NCBI GenBank assembly: GCA_902729315.2
Contig: LR746271.1
Span: 3,804,001-3,868,000, forward strand
DNA length: 64,000 nucleotides
Reading direction: 5' to 3'
From: Spirodela intermedia
Taxonomy: Eukaryota > Streptophyta > Magnoliopsida > Alismatales > Araceae
Both the position numbers and the translations under genes were made by a program. Below, one piece after another: positions 21,357 to 33,195 of the stretch. The notes under the pieces were generated by a model, which saw only the letters and a program-made list of their open reading frames with translations, was not told the DNA's origin and ran no database searches. Each line of letters starts with the position of its first letter. Position 1 is the stretch's first letter.

Positions 21357-24052
21357 CTACATGTTCTTGCGACGCTTCTCGACTTCTTCCATCTCCTGGA
21401 TCTCCTTGTGGTACTTGCTGACCCGGTAAATGCACCTGCAGAGAGAGAGAGAGAGGGAGAGAGAGAGAGAGAGACTTATGACCTGCAGGCGTGCCTTTGA
21501 TGAACTCCCCCAAGCATAGAAGAAACAATGAAGGGTACCAGTATAGTAGGCATGCAGAGACGCAGAGGATGACATTCCTTTGGGCCTTGAAGATCTGCAG
21601 GTGATCAAAGGCACATTATTCCTCCATAGCGCAAATTACTCGAATTTCATGAGCATCTGGTGCTATTTTTCAGACATATCTTCTCATTTCTTGGGATCCT
21701 CGATTTAATGGAGGAAAATGTGTGCATAAAAGTGCTGATTTCGTCCTCTGTATATAATTTTTTAATTTTCTGGTACGATGAAACTAAGAAAGGCGAGAAC
21801 TTTTCTCTATATAGATACCCAACCAAGCCCAATTCCCATTAGGAACACAAGACTGCTGCACAGGGCAAAAGGCAAGAGCTGAGCTCTCCAAGGCTGTGTT
21901 TGGGAGTGTTGTATGCTACACTTGCACCGAAATATGCATTTGTTGGATAGAGGGCTTGCATATCAGGGCTTTTAAGACCAAATGGACACCTATTCAATTG
22001 GAAACATGCTAAAAGTTATTCAGATTCGACAGATGTTCCACCAAATCGAGGACTCAATTTGCATATGAATGTAGTCAGAGCCAATAATTTTATGCCAAGA
22101 GAAATTTGGTAATCAACACGCAAATGAGCAAATGGTAGTGGTCGGGAGTCCCCAGTGTTGCCCACTCAATATGCAGGTCTTCGAACAGCCAGGAATCGTA
22201 GCTCAAAGGAGAAGAACAACATGTCGTCCTAGATGCACTCAGCACAGCACAAATGTTCTTCTTGAGAAATAGTAAGTGAAAATAGCTTTGAGTAACGGAT
22301 AAAATGACCTAAGAACGCATAAAAGGCTAGTAGAACTTCTTGTAAAAGCCCCCCTTTTTCAACTCTTAGTCACTAGGACGAAGTTAACAGTTGCCAATCT
22401 CTGACAACAGCTATTTCATTGGCATTGATACGTTATCTCAAAACACGATTAGAGGAATCTATCTGCATAACACGAATATATATCAAAACTACGTGACTAA
22501 GACAAACCTAAACCATTTTTAACCTTACGTTCCCTAACATCATGAATTTTACCTTAACTTATACAATGCATCTGAATCTTAAAGACAGGTTTAATAGACT
22601 GCGATCCAACCCTCGAATTCCAATTTATCATTACATCACTGAGACTTCTTTAGTGTAACATGTAGACAAAGCTACCTCATTGAACAGTTACCAGACAACA
22701 AAAACTTAGTAAATGCATTCTATTTGCTGGCCAAAGATGATGAATAACCTACTCTCTCTCCTAACCTCCAAATGTGCAATCATTCTGCCCTTATTCATCA
22801 GTAGCATGCATGCCAACTAATCATCTAATGAACACTAGTATGCCTCTCAAGGATCTTTATCATGGAACATATGTTTTTCATGCTTTCATAACTCCACGTA
22901 GATAAAAAATCTACACGGTTTCTATCTGGAGAAGTCAACAAGAACAATTACCTATATACACAACAACAAATCCACAAAATCAGCAGATTTGAACTTGGTA
23001 AGTAAATGGGCTGCTGTTTAGATGACCAGCTCAACTATAGTACAACAAAGGAAGGATCAAAGGAATTTAAATTCTTCTAACAGCATGGGATGGAGATATT
23101 GTCACAATTAATTAGCAACCCTAATGCTACTACCTAAGTGTTCTTTCTACTTCTCCGTTTACTGAAAGCAGAGCTTTTACATCTCTGACAGCCAGGTGTA
23201 ACCTCATGAGAAACAATGCAGCATAAATAATTTTTTTCCACCCTCCTTTTCAGTTGAAAATGCAGAAGATGTGATAACTAGCACATCTAACTACAACGGC
23301 CCAGCCTTCCATGAGCAATCACGAGAGTCTGGCGAGCACTCAATCGTTATCATCCATCATCAGGTGAAAAATCATCAATAGGCGACAAAATAGGCCATGA
23401 TGGTTAGGTCAGTGGAAAGGCATTGAAATCATATGGGAATAAATTACAGCAGGGGCTAGTTGACGACGAGGAAGAGCTCAAGGCGGAACTCAAATAACAT
23501 GAAATGAGAAAACAAGGACTGGTGGTTGAATTTTGAATATACACAAATCCTCAACTAATAGCTATACTCATCGACGAATACAAAGAAAAAACCCTAGATC
23601 CCTGTTCTAGAAACCAAACATGCGTGTGGCCGAGATATAGTAAAGGAAGTAGAATTACAGCTTTTTCGTATCGGTCCCTCTCTGCTGCGGTGCAGACGTC
23701 AGACGTACACATCAGGCGGTGCTCGTTCTTCCAATAGATATCTGCAGGAAGATGCTCATAGATCTCAGCGAAGAAACAGACCCAAATAGACGAATAAACA
23801 GATTCACAAGAGATGGAAAAGAAAAACAAAATCAATCGTGATCCAGCGTCCAATACGAGGACGGAGGGGGACCGGCGTACCAAGGAGCTGGAAGCCCGCG
23901 AAGGGGACGATGCCGGTCGCTGGCTGCAGCAGCAGCGAGACCAGGGCAACGATCCGCGTCCTCAGAATCTTCGGCGCCGGGAGAGTCACGAGGAGGGCCA
24001 CGGCGGCCTCCGCCGCCACGACGTACGCAAGGATCACCCACTGCAACGCCAT
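21357..24052 (-). CDS. BAP31-like ER membrane protein (short plant form)
   Basis: Member of the B-cell-receptor-associated protein 31 (BAP31/BAP29) transmembrane family, ER-resident proteins linked to export and quality control of membrane proteins. Exons are 24052-23881, 23741-23659, 21594-21539 and 21435-21357, totalling 390 nt and 129 aa. Three hydrophobic helices fit about residues 3-22, 36-58 and 91-107. The loop DIYWKNEHRLMCTSDVCTAA and the third-helix region FKAQRNVILC...CIYRV are diagnostic. The tail is short and charged, EIQEMEEVEKRRKNM, without the long coiled coil or KKxx signal of animal BAP31. Intron 2 is about 2.06 kb, much longer than the others, and nothing else is seen in it. 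A CT-rich tract with poly-C (about 24054-24112) lies just upstream of the ATG. Exon borders are phase-consistent and match the family closely. Confidence 0.93.
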
Positions 24053-25309
24053 CTCTCTCTCGCGTTCTCTCTCTCCCTCTCCCCTCTCTCTCTCTCTCCC
24101 CCCCCCCCCCAGACCGGCAACGTTCGTGCTTAAAGGTCCGGGGCGCTGGAAGTCGGTGAATGACACGTGTGCTTCACAGAAAATTGTTCTGAGAGCCACT
24201 TTGTAAGGAATTACGGATTTACCTACAAAAATCACATTTGCACGTAAACCCTTTATACGACAAAATATTGTAAAACATTATGGTTAGGGGTGATTCTCAT
24301 GATTGGAGGATTTTACGGGGACTAAACTCAAATAGCGTAAAAAACTTTTATATTTGTAGAAGAGTTAACGTAAAAGCTTGTATCTTAGTAGGAAACTAAT
24401 TTTACAATAAATGTTGTTCAATTTATTTTTTCAATAAAAATCAATTATTTTATTACCTCCAAAATTAGGAATTCAAGGAGCACAAATAATAAGACCTAGA
24501 AGCAGAAGCCGGGGGTCAAGCGGGGAATGTACACAGCGAGAGAGAGGGAAGGAGAGGGAGGGAGAGGGAGAGGGAGAGGGAGAGAGAGGGAGAGAGGGAA
24601 GGAGAGGGAAGGAGAGGGAGAGGGAGAGGGAGAGGGAGAGAGAGGGAAGGAGAGGGAGAGGGAGAGGGAGAGGGAGAGGGAGAGAGAGGGAGAGAGATAA
24701 ATGGTATAATAACACTGAAACATTACATTTTGCTAAAATAAACGATACAATTCCAGAAAAGTAGTAGTAGCAATTATCACTATTATTACTATGATTATTA
24801 TAAAAAAAGAGTGACTTGAGGTCCCAGCAGTGTTATCTTGGATGAAAGGCCTCTTTCTCTTCAGTAGGCTACACTTCAACGCAAGTCCAGAAAACCCGGG
24901 CCGGGTCAAGTTGAGTTCTCCAGCCCACCTGGTATACCCACGCCCCCATCAACAAGCTCCCATTCATGAGGCTAACTAAACCCTAATTTCTCATTCTAAT
25001 CAAGATCCAGGGTGTTCTATGTTCTGTAGATGAGACCAGGGGAGGGGGAGAATCCTAAGCTACTGACCCGGGGAAAAGTGTTTCCATCTCAGGTGGAAGA
25101 CGCGTAGAGGTCAATGGCAGAGGATTGAGAGCAGAAACCAGACCCAAAGGGCTTCTTTCTCCAGACTGCAACCAGATCCACGGCAGACCTTCCATTTTTG
25201 CATCTTTCTTATTTTGCAGACATCTGCCCAGCATCGTTGACCTCAAGGGCTCAGAGATTGGATTAGCTCTATGGTTTGTTAGGCTGGAAAGAAGAATCTT
25301 GTTATTTGA
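24053..25309. other. Intergenic region between the BAP31-like and NFD5-like genes
   Basis: Contains the CT-rich leader of the BAP31-like gene, a GGAGAG minisatellite listed separately and AT-rich sequence. No gene is supported. Confidence 0.6.
24539..24698. repeat. GGAGAG-type minisatellite
   Basis: About 160 bp made almost entirely of GGAGAG, GGAAGGAGA and GAGA variants, strongly purine-biased on the plus strand. The long open frames here only translate the repeat. Confidence 0.95.
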
Positions 25310-25681
25310 AGAAGAAATCATATCCTATTGGGCTACTCCAGAAGGGAGAGAGAGAGATAGAGAGATGAGAGAGCCCAGAATCTGCAGAAATGGTGAAGAA
25401 GATGAAGAAATCATATCCTCTTGGGCTACTCCTGGAGGGAGAGAGAGAGCCCAGAATCGGCAGAAATGGTGAAGAAGAAGAAGAAGAAATCATATCCTCT
25501 TGGACTACTCCTGAAGGGAGAGAGAGAGAGAGCCCAGAATCTGCGGAAATGGTGAAGAAGAAGAAGAAGAAGAAATCATATCCTCTTGGACTACTCCTGA
25601 AGGGAGAGAGAGAGAGAGTCCAGAATCTGCAGAAATGGCTAAGAAGACGAAGAAGAAATCATATCCTCTTGGGCTACTCAA

Positions 25682-25722
<41 letters not shown>

Positions 25723-25740
25723 CCCAGAAATGGTGAAGAA
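25310..25740. repeat. Five tandem units of about 75-93 bp flanking the NFD5-like gene
   Basis: Each unit has GAAGAAGAAATCATATCCTC, then TTGGGCTACTCC, a GA tract of variable length, CCCAGAATCTGC and AGAAATGGT. Length differences come from the GAA and GA tracts. The array lies 55 bp beyond the NFD5-like stop codon, so it is probably transcribed in its 3' untranslated region. Confidence 0.9.
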
Positions 25741-25795
25741 CGGATTACCTTCTGGCGATTCGGGCAGTGATTGGTGTGAATCATGGGGGTTCTAG

Positions 25796-28700
25796 TTACT
25801 TGGGTGCGGATGGCCTCTGGCGAGAAACCATGGGGCTCGCCATGAGGGCTATCCTGAGGGACTCTGAAGAAGAGAAGCCTTGGACTTGCATTGTTCCATG
25901 GACTCTCTTCGCATCTTCATGGAATCCTCCCGCTATGAGCCCATCAATGACCATCTCGAACTGGTCTGCAGTCAGCAACTCCTTCTCAGCCTCCAGCCTC
26001 TTGAGCAGCTTCATGGCCTTGCCCTTGATCCCTGCCCTCGCATACATGCTGCAGAGGCTCACATTGACGCGGAAGGGGGCACCTCCCAGCTCCGAAATCT
26101 TCTCCAAAACCTGCTCCACCTCGTCCACCAAGAGCAACTTCCCCAGCCAGTCCACCAAAACAGTGTAAGTAGCTATTCCAGGCTTGAAGCCGTCCCTCTC
26201 CATGGTTAGAAGCAGATCCAAGGCCTTGTCCAGGAGATTCTTCTTCTCATATGCAGCAATCATGCTCCCCACACAGCGGTCATCCGGCTTGTGGCCCGCC
26301 TTCAGTATGAAGTCAAAGCTATGTCGGGCTTGATCAGGATCACCTGCATGCCCATAGGCTTCCAGAAGCAGCGTACACGCTTCTAGATCTGGCTGGATGC
26401 CGCTAAACTGCATGTTGTTGAACATTCTCTGGGCGGAATCTACGAGCCCCCGCTGGGCAAAGGCCTGCAGGAGGACTGTGTACATCTCCAGCGTGGGCTT
26501 TATGTCCCTTGCCTCCATTTCTCTTATCAAGGCCTCAGCCGCCTTGGGAAGGCCCGCATTCACATAGGCAACGATCATAGACCTGTAGGTCTTGAGGTCC
26601 GCCTGGAAACCCTGGCTCCTTAACCTCTCGAATGCCTCCTTTGCGCGCTCAAGAATGCCCGCATCGCAGTACATTTGAAGCAAGATGACCCAGACCCGGA
26701 TGTCGGCATTGATGCCCTTCTCAGTCATCTTCTGAAGAACCCTTTCGGCATCTTTGACATTGTTGATCTTCGCATAAGCATCCATCAGCTTTGAGTAATC
26801 GCCGATCGCTGTTTCAAAGGACTCCTCGTCCAAGACTCGTTCGGCAACCTGTATAGGACATAGCCAATAATGCTCTTAATCAGGGCCCACAAGCTACACA
26901 CTTGTCAGGGCATCAAAATTGATTAGCCAAGATCATTCATGAAGCATGAGAAGAATATGAGTCCTATCCCATCATTGTGCTTTACGATTCTTCTGAGGAT
27001 TAGAACACGAGGCATTCAATTTGCAGGAAGAAATAAATAAACATGGTATTTTAAGCTAACAGAGAGAATTTCTGAAAAAAGTTTGGCATATGCAAGCTTG
27101 TTGAGAAAAATCTGGATTGAAGTAGCCTCAACGTAACCACAAGTAGCTGGACAGTGAGTACACATGAGCCCACAAATGGCACCTTCCACTGACATCACCA
27201 TGCAAGAGAAGATCGGTTTTGGAAATTCTCAACAATACAAGGCCTAGGTGATGCTTGGAGCAGATAGAGTGGCCCACAAGCGCAATAAAACCAATGCAGC
27301 GTTATATAACTAAAAAGAATGGCTCAAAGAGGAATACACCAAGTGTGTCTCGTAGTGCGCAGCTGGTACAGAATCAATGAATCAGAGACCTTTTTTTCAA
27401 GAAGACAATTTCCAAGGAGACAAAATGCTACCATAAGAATTTGAATGATCTCAACAATAAATAAGTAAAAAGTGCACTGCTTATTTGTGGGCTTGTGAGG
27501 TCAAAGACTTCATGATCTTCTTAGAGGATCGCTTCTTAGAGGATTTGAATGGTCTCCACCAGGGGGCACTGGCCCTGTTGCTTTCTCCGATTAATGGCCC
27601 ATTATAAGATGAATCCAGCTAGGGACAACAACCAAGGAATATTTCATGTCAAAATAGAGGGGACGCTTTTCAACTACTAGATTCATATGAAAAATATCCA
27701 ATTCAAGCAACATACACGATTTCTCCTCCTGATTTTTATCTAATATTTATCTCTTATACATTTAATGGGAAGTAATCCATTCGCATGAAGTCAAACGCCA
27801 GATGGCTTTGCAAGATCAGCACCATCATTAAGGATCTTTCTTCGGGCTGAGTCGACCTTGATCAGTCACCGTGCTATCTTCTCTAACCATGGTGGTTACA
27901 AGAACTTCAGCAGACCCCCCTGAATCTTTATTTTTCGGGGAGATCTATGTCTAGGGTTAGAGGATCAGGAGGCTAACCTTGAAATACGCCGGGGGATTTT
28001 GTTGATGAATCCTGTCGAGAAGAGCAAGCCAATCCACCCTCTTTGGCTGCAGGAGCTCAACCCACTTTGCCAATAACAGAGATGGGTCCTCTTCCTCTTT
28101 CAAACTGAGGATCTCCTCAGTCACCAGCTTGCACTTCCCCATGATGGGCTGGGGCTCATCAGACGCATTAAGTTTCTCTGCGTCGTGGATCTTGTCCGCC
28201 ACTTCCGCCCACTTCTGAGATGACAGATCGAGACCATGTATATTATACTTGATCTTCCCTCGTCTCTGTGGTAGGGCTGTCAGTGAAGGTCGTTTCTCCA
28301 ATCTGTCTCCTTCGCCAAGGACATCACCGGCAGTCGTATTCTCGCCCTTCTCAATCTCTTCTGCCCGATGATGTTCTTGGCGGATGCGCTCCAGGTTTCT
28401 GTAGAAATCGAAATCCTCCAGCTTTTCGTGCGCCCACTTGAACCGAAGCTCTCGGAGCATACCGCCACGAATGCCAATCTCGGAGGCGAAGTGGCACATC
28501 TTCTTGACGTCGTCGCAGTGGAGGAACTGCTTCATCTCCTCCCTCCGGCGGGTCCTCCTCGTCTCCTCGAACGCTAACTTGCTAACCTCCCACACTGTCC
28601 TCCACAGATCGGGGCTGAGATCGATGGAAGGATCAGATGGCCCAACGGAAGGGAGAACTCCGCCGCCCTTCTCCATCTCAGAGACGACCTTCTGCGCAAT

Positions 28701-29111
28701 GACGAGGAGCATCCCGTCGATAGTCTCCCTGCTGCTCTCTGGGTACGCGGAGGAGAGCTTTTCCCTCATCATCGAAACAAAGCGGGACAAAAACTCGTTC
28801 AGGGGGGCATCCTCCTCCTCCTCGAGTTCCTCTCTTCCCTCCTCTCCCGCTCCCTCAACGGGGAGCCCGACGGCAAGATCGGTCGGGAGGACTCCCGGGG
28901 ATTCCTGGGAGGTGGCATAGGTTCTCCGGGAGGGCCAGAATGCGGCAGCCCTCGAGACAGCAGTGTGATTAGGGGTCTGGTGGGTGTCGAAGGGGAGAGC
29001 TCCCCGGGGCAGAGGGTCCGCAGGGGCGACGCTGGGAAGCGCAGGAGCGGCCGCCCTTCCGGGGATCCGAGATGACGTCAGGAGAGCGCGCCTGGCGAGG
29101 ACGCTTCTCAT
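25796..29111 (-). CDS. Pentatricopeptide repeat protein, NFD5-like (At1g19520 type)
   Basis: Organellar RNA-binding PPR protein. Arabidopsis NFD5 was found through failure of polar nuclei to fuse in the female gametophyte. Exons are 29111-27978 (378 codons) and 26848-25796, giving 728 aa, essentially the NFD5 length. The ATG at 29111 is the first in frame. Residues 1 to about 70 are Arg/Ala/Ser-rich without acidic residues and end near RRTYATS, a mitochondrial targeting pattern. An acidic stretch follows, EELEEEED. The exon-1 region lacks PPRs and carries the family-specific N-terminal domain. Exon 2 holds about nine P-class PPRs, with units such as DYSKLMDAYAKINNVKDAER and TYTVLVDWLGKLLLVDEVEQ, and no E or DYW editing domain. 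The single intron (27977-26849) is about 1.1 kb and phase 0. The exact RNA target is unknown. Confidence 0.92.
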
Positions 29112-29854
29112 GGCTGCCACCAACTGGTTTCCTCTTCGCCACTGCCCCTTAAAACCCTAGAAAGCAGACGGAGGGGAGAGAGAGACTACGTGCCGGCATT
29201 CGGAGACTGGAATGAGTTTCTGCAGCAGCTCTTATATTGATACATATCGATGGGCACTGAATAATCCCCGCGATGTGATAGAATAGGGGAACATAATCCT
29301 CTTCCCGTTCCCATATCTTAAAACCCATCTTGAAGCCATTTACAGTCCCCTGCGGGCCGGGCCGGGCCCGGCACCCCCAGTCAGGCCTTCAATCATTAGA
29401 ATCCAAAATCCGGCCCAGAGCTGTAGAAAAGCCTGTGAAATGGGATCCGGGCTGGAGCCCCTTGAAAAACTTGGGCCCGGCCCGGACGTCAACTATAAGA
29501 CCTAAACCCCCCAACACGAGACGATAAATAGCTTTTTATGTCTAATATACGTCACGAAATCTCGTGATGAAAATATTTATTTGATATTTAATTTTATATT
29601 TATAAATAATTATACTTTCATTCTTTAAAATACTAAATTTGGCTATAAGTAGCGGCGCAAATCGGAGGCAGTTCTTATTCTCTGTCGTCTGTAAGTGGAA
29701 GAGGGGGGACGGGTGGGGATCCATTCTCAGAAATCCTTCCAGGAATGAGTAGAGAAACGTACAGAGAGAGTGAGAAGACATTGACAGATCTTCTGGGAAT
29801 GGAAAGGAACAGAATGGCTTCCAAGTGAGGTGGGGTGAGGTGGTGGGGGGGTGG
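29112..29854. other. Spacer between the NFD5-like and MMD1-like genes
   Basis: 743 bp between two genes on the same strand. It contains the NFD5-like 5' leader side, a GGGCCGGGCCGGGCCC-like GC run near 29355-29370, an AT-rich core (29530-29650) and the MMD1-like 3' flank. No gene is seen. Confidence 0.6.
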
Positions 29855-32445
29855 TTATCCCACCTTGGTCGCCGTCGTTGTCGTGTGCCGCAGGACGGTT
29901 GTGCCGCAGGCTGCGCAGAGGAAGAGCGGCGGGACGGCGGCGCCCTCGGCTATGCCGGCGCACCTCGTATGCTGCCACACCTCGCAGATGTCGCAGGCCA
30001 CCATCCTCTCCCCGTCGTCGTCCCTCGCGCCGCAGACGCACCTCACCTTCCAGCTCTCCGCCCCGCCCTCGTACAGCAGCAGCGTCTGCGGCCGCTCTGT
30101 CTTGGGGCCATCTCGGATGTCGTCTTCTTCCTCCTCCTCCTCCTCCTCCGCCGCCGCCGCCGCTGCCGCCATGGAAACGCCGTGGCCCCTCACCCACACG
30201 CGCGCCCCCGACTCCGCCCCGCAGCCGAACAGAGGATCGCCGTCCTCCCCCGCCACGCCCACCACCGCCGTCGCTCGGAAGGTCTCCATGATGCAGTAGG
30301 TGTCCCTCATGGCCTTCTCCGCCTCCTCCCGCAGGTCCCCCACAGTGGCGTGGGGCGGCAGCACCAACACCTCCGGCGGGGGGAGGGGCCTCGTGAGGCG
30401 GCCTCCGGCGAGCTCCCCCTCGCTCGGCATCCATCCGCAGAGGAACCTCAGTCGGTCGTCCTCCTCGTCCCTCAGATCCCAGGACTTGCCCCAGCGCTTG
30501 CAGTGGAGCGCCATCTCCGCCGCCTCCGGCCTGATCCCTAGCAGCACGTGCCTGTACACCCACGCGATGTCCCTCTCCACCAGGTGCCGGGAGAATTGCT
30601 CCGGCGGCGGCTCGATCGGCGCGGGACTGGGATCGGCCTCTCCTCGCTCGCTGGGGAGATCCTCGAGGGAGAATTCCAGCACTCTGGTGGCGGGATTGTG
30701 GCTTCGGCGGACGACGCGGCCTCCGACGACGCAGTCGCCGATGGACTTGAGGACGAAGTCGAGCAGCCCCGTGTCGCCGATGGTCAGCCGGGCGGCGTCG
30801 CGCACCTCTTGGCGGGTCATCCCCCCCGGACGCTGCTCCAAGGCGTCGACGATGACCTGCGCCGCCACCTTCAGTCTCCTCACCGGCCACCGGCTGTCGA
30901 GGTCCTCCGCCACAGTGTCGAAATCCCGGCTCCGCCGGCGCTTCTGAGGGGATACCAGAGCCCTCCCTCTGGCGACCGCCGGAAGGAAGGGAAACATGGG
31001 GAGGCTCTCCAATGGCGGCGACGAGTTCCTGGCTTTCTTCTCCGGCCGCCCCGCCGAGGCGGCGGCGGCTGCGGCGGTCCTCCGGGACCGGAAGTCGAGG
31101 AGGAAGCGGAGGAGGTCACTGACTGATTGAAGCCGTTGGGGCCCGCACGGCCTGGCCTTGGCGATCCGACGGTAGCCAAGGACGATGCGGTGGAGTCTGT
31201 CTCCCTCCCGTCCGATTCTCTGGAATTCTTCCATCAAACGGTCCAGATTGAGTGATCCAAGGAGGTCCACCGATCTCTGGTAGTCCTTCTGCGCCGTCCC
31301 GAAGCTGCCGGTTCGCAGCGTATAGCCCCACCGGCCGAACCAGGTGGTGCCGTGGGCCACCCCCAGGAGCAGCCTGAGGTCCATCGATCTCCATCGTGAT
31401 GAATCCTCCACCGTTATTTCCCTGTACCCCAAAAATATTTATTTTACCGCCAAATTTCTGATTACTGAAAATTATCGATTCCTCCTGTCTTTCTCAGGAA
31501 TTGCAGAGGAATCGCATCTGGTCCTGGTGGTTAGCGAAACGTTTGAATATGATGGTGGGAAAGTGTAAGGAGGAAAGTTTTTAGGGTGCTAAATGAAAAA
31601 TGGGAATCGTACCGCACGCGGAGTGCGGTGCAGAGGCGGTCCCAGAGGTCCATGACGTCGCGGCCGGCGACGAAGTGGGAGCCGCCGTCGCGGCCATTGA
31701 GGCGGAGGAGGTGGCCGAAGCCGTTGCAGTGGACGAGGCCGTGGAGGATGTGAGTCTGCTGCTCGAAGGCGTCGGGCCGCAGCGAGGTCCGGTCCCAGTC
31801 GTCGTCGGAGGGGATGATCAGATGGTAGCGCCGTCTGGACACGAAGTGGTGGCTCCATCCTGCCGCCATGGTCGCCACCGTTGGAGTTCACGTCAGAACC
31901 GATGATATTGGGATTTCAGAAGAACAGGATCGACACCATCCATGGAGAGGACAGGTGGGGGCGTGAGAGGAACACCCTAGAGAGGTTCCCTCGAAACAGC
32001 AAGAAGCTCTAACCCGTCCTTGTATACGAAGGATGATGGTAGAAACCCTAACCAGTTTCTTGCCTTGATTCAACAGCAAGGGAGGCAAAAGAAAAGGAAA
32101 GTTCGGCTCACCAGCGCAGCGGCAGTGATCGCACAAGGGGTGGGATGAGAGGGAGACGTGCTCCTCGACGACGTAGAACGGGATGACGGCGCCGGTCTTC
32201 TCGTCTACAAGCAGCGTGCACCAAGTTGTCGTCCCCCTCAAGCTGTGGCCTTCAATCTCGGCGCACTCCCGGATGAAGGCGCGGATGTTGTCGCGAAAAG
32301 CGCCGCAGAAGTCCACCGGGCACCCCGGATCGGCAAAGGTACGAAGGCCGTAGACCCTAGGCCTCCGCCTTCCCACAGCGTGGAGATCGGCGGAGATCAT
32401 CTTCCCCGCCGGCCGAGACTCCCACCTCTCCCATGATTGCTGCAT
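29855..32445 (-). CDS. PHD-finger protein of the MMD1/MS1 male-fertility class
   Basis: Nuclear chromatin-reading transcriptional regulator. Relatives (MMD1/DUET, MS1, rice PTC1) control male meiosis or the tapetum. Exons are 32445-32112, 31859-31613 and 31421-29855, totalling 2148 nt and 715 aa, near the Arabidopsis MMD1 length. The conserved N-terminus includes YGLRTFADPGCPVDFCGAFR, WCTLLVDEKTG and CDHCRCAGWSHHFVSRRRYH. It is followed by LHCNGFGHLL-like sequence (here HGLVHCNGFGHLLRLNG), the MDLWDRLCTALRVR segment and LGVAHGTTWFGRWGY. The middle has RQEVRDAARLTIGDTGLLDF. Residues about 655-700 form a C4HC3 PHD finger: CVC, CDIC, QHTRC, CAAC. Before it lies an Ala8-Glu8 low-complexity run. 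N-terminal and pre-PHD sequence (TVGDLREEAEKAMRDTYCIM) look closer to MMD1 than MS1, so the paralogue call is moderate. Third positions are GC-rich. Confidence 0.9.
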
Positions 32446-32727
32446 TGGGAAATGGAAAACCGAGCAGAGGACGGCGGCGCTCTCGCCGCCTCCTGCTCCC
32501 TCGCGTTCTCTCGCCGCCGTTGATCCCGCAGGTGGCTGTAAATTGGAGCTCTCAGGTCGAGAGAGAGAGAGAGAGAGAATTACATAGAGCGAACCAGAGA
32601 GAGGAGAGATTGACGAGCTTCTTCCAGATGAGCGAGAGAGCGAGCCAGGAGATGGACTAACTTCTTCTTGCTCTTCAGCTCAGGGGGGAGGTCAATCTAA
32701 CGACCTCATCAGTTTGTTTCAGTTAGT
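32446..32727. promoter_or_regulatory. 5' flank of the MMD1-like gene
   Basis: GC-rich sequence with a short GA repeat (about 32557-32577) immediately upstream of the MMD1-like ATG on the minus strand. It probably holds its leader and proximal promoter. No TATA box is clear on the minus strand. Confidence 0.4.
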
Positions 32728-33195
32728 TTAAACCAGTTGCAAGGCGGCGGCTGCGCAACTCCACATCTCCTCTCCGTCCACTGGCGGCCGAGTTCTGGTT
32801 CTTCTTACACCGGACAGCCATTTTGACTCGGACGACTCGGCGGAAGAACGCTTTAGCTTCCCGGTGGAGTCCCGATTCGGCCTTCCGCTCCGGTCTCGGG
32901 TCGCAGCTGGCGGCAGCCAGCGGCACGGCGTCAACTCCAAACAGGAAGACATCTCCAGGCCCCCACAGGGCGGCGGGCACCGCTTCCTCCTCCGGTGAGC
33001 TTGCTGCCACTTAAACTCTTCATTCTCCCCTGCTCCGTCCTCCCTCGAAGGTGCTTCACACTGTGTGGGAACAACTCCATCAGATTCATGGCTCCGCCAT
33101 CTGCAGGGGGAAGCATTTGAAGGGTGTTCATTGCCGTGAGAAGCAGGTTCTCTTTCCATGGAGAGCTCGCCGCCCGATCGAGGACTCTGCGGCAT
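32728..33195 (-). CDS. Weak hypothetical open frame, 155 aa
   Basis: A GC-rich 155-codon open frame starting with ATG at 33195. The translation is rich in Ser, Arg and Cys with no domain I recognise. A second minus-strand frame overlaps it (32723-33010). On the plus strand an ATG at 33158 opens a short frame that meets a consensus GTGAGT donor at about 33215. These alternatives conflict, so the stretch may be a gene remnant, a 5' exon of an unseen transcript, or GC-rich noncoding sequence. Family unknown. Confidence 0.2.
   Translation of the reverse strand: MPQSPRSGGELSMEREPASHGNEHPSNASPCRWRSHESDGVVPTQCEAPSREDGAGENEEFKWQQAHRRRKRCPPPCGGLEMSSCLELTPCRWLPPAATRDRSGRPNRDSTGKLKRSSAESSESKWLSGVRRTRTRPPVDGEEMWSCAAAALQLV

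Noticed and set aside
25310-25740. CRISPR-like array or coding repeat protein
   Set aside because: Eukaryotic context, repeats of unequal length with no distinct spacers, and open frames that simply translate GA and GAA tracts.
29825-31126. Plus-strand open frames opposite the MMD1-like gene
   Set aside because: Shadows of a GC-rich minus-strand exon. Translations are low-complexity Pro/Arg/Ser with no recognisable domain.
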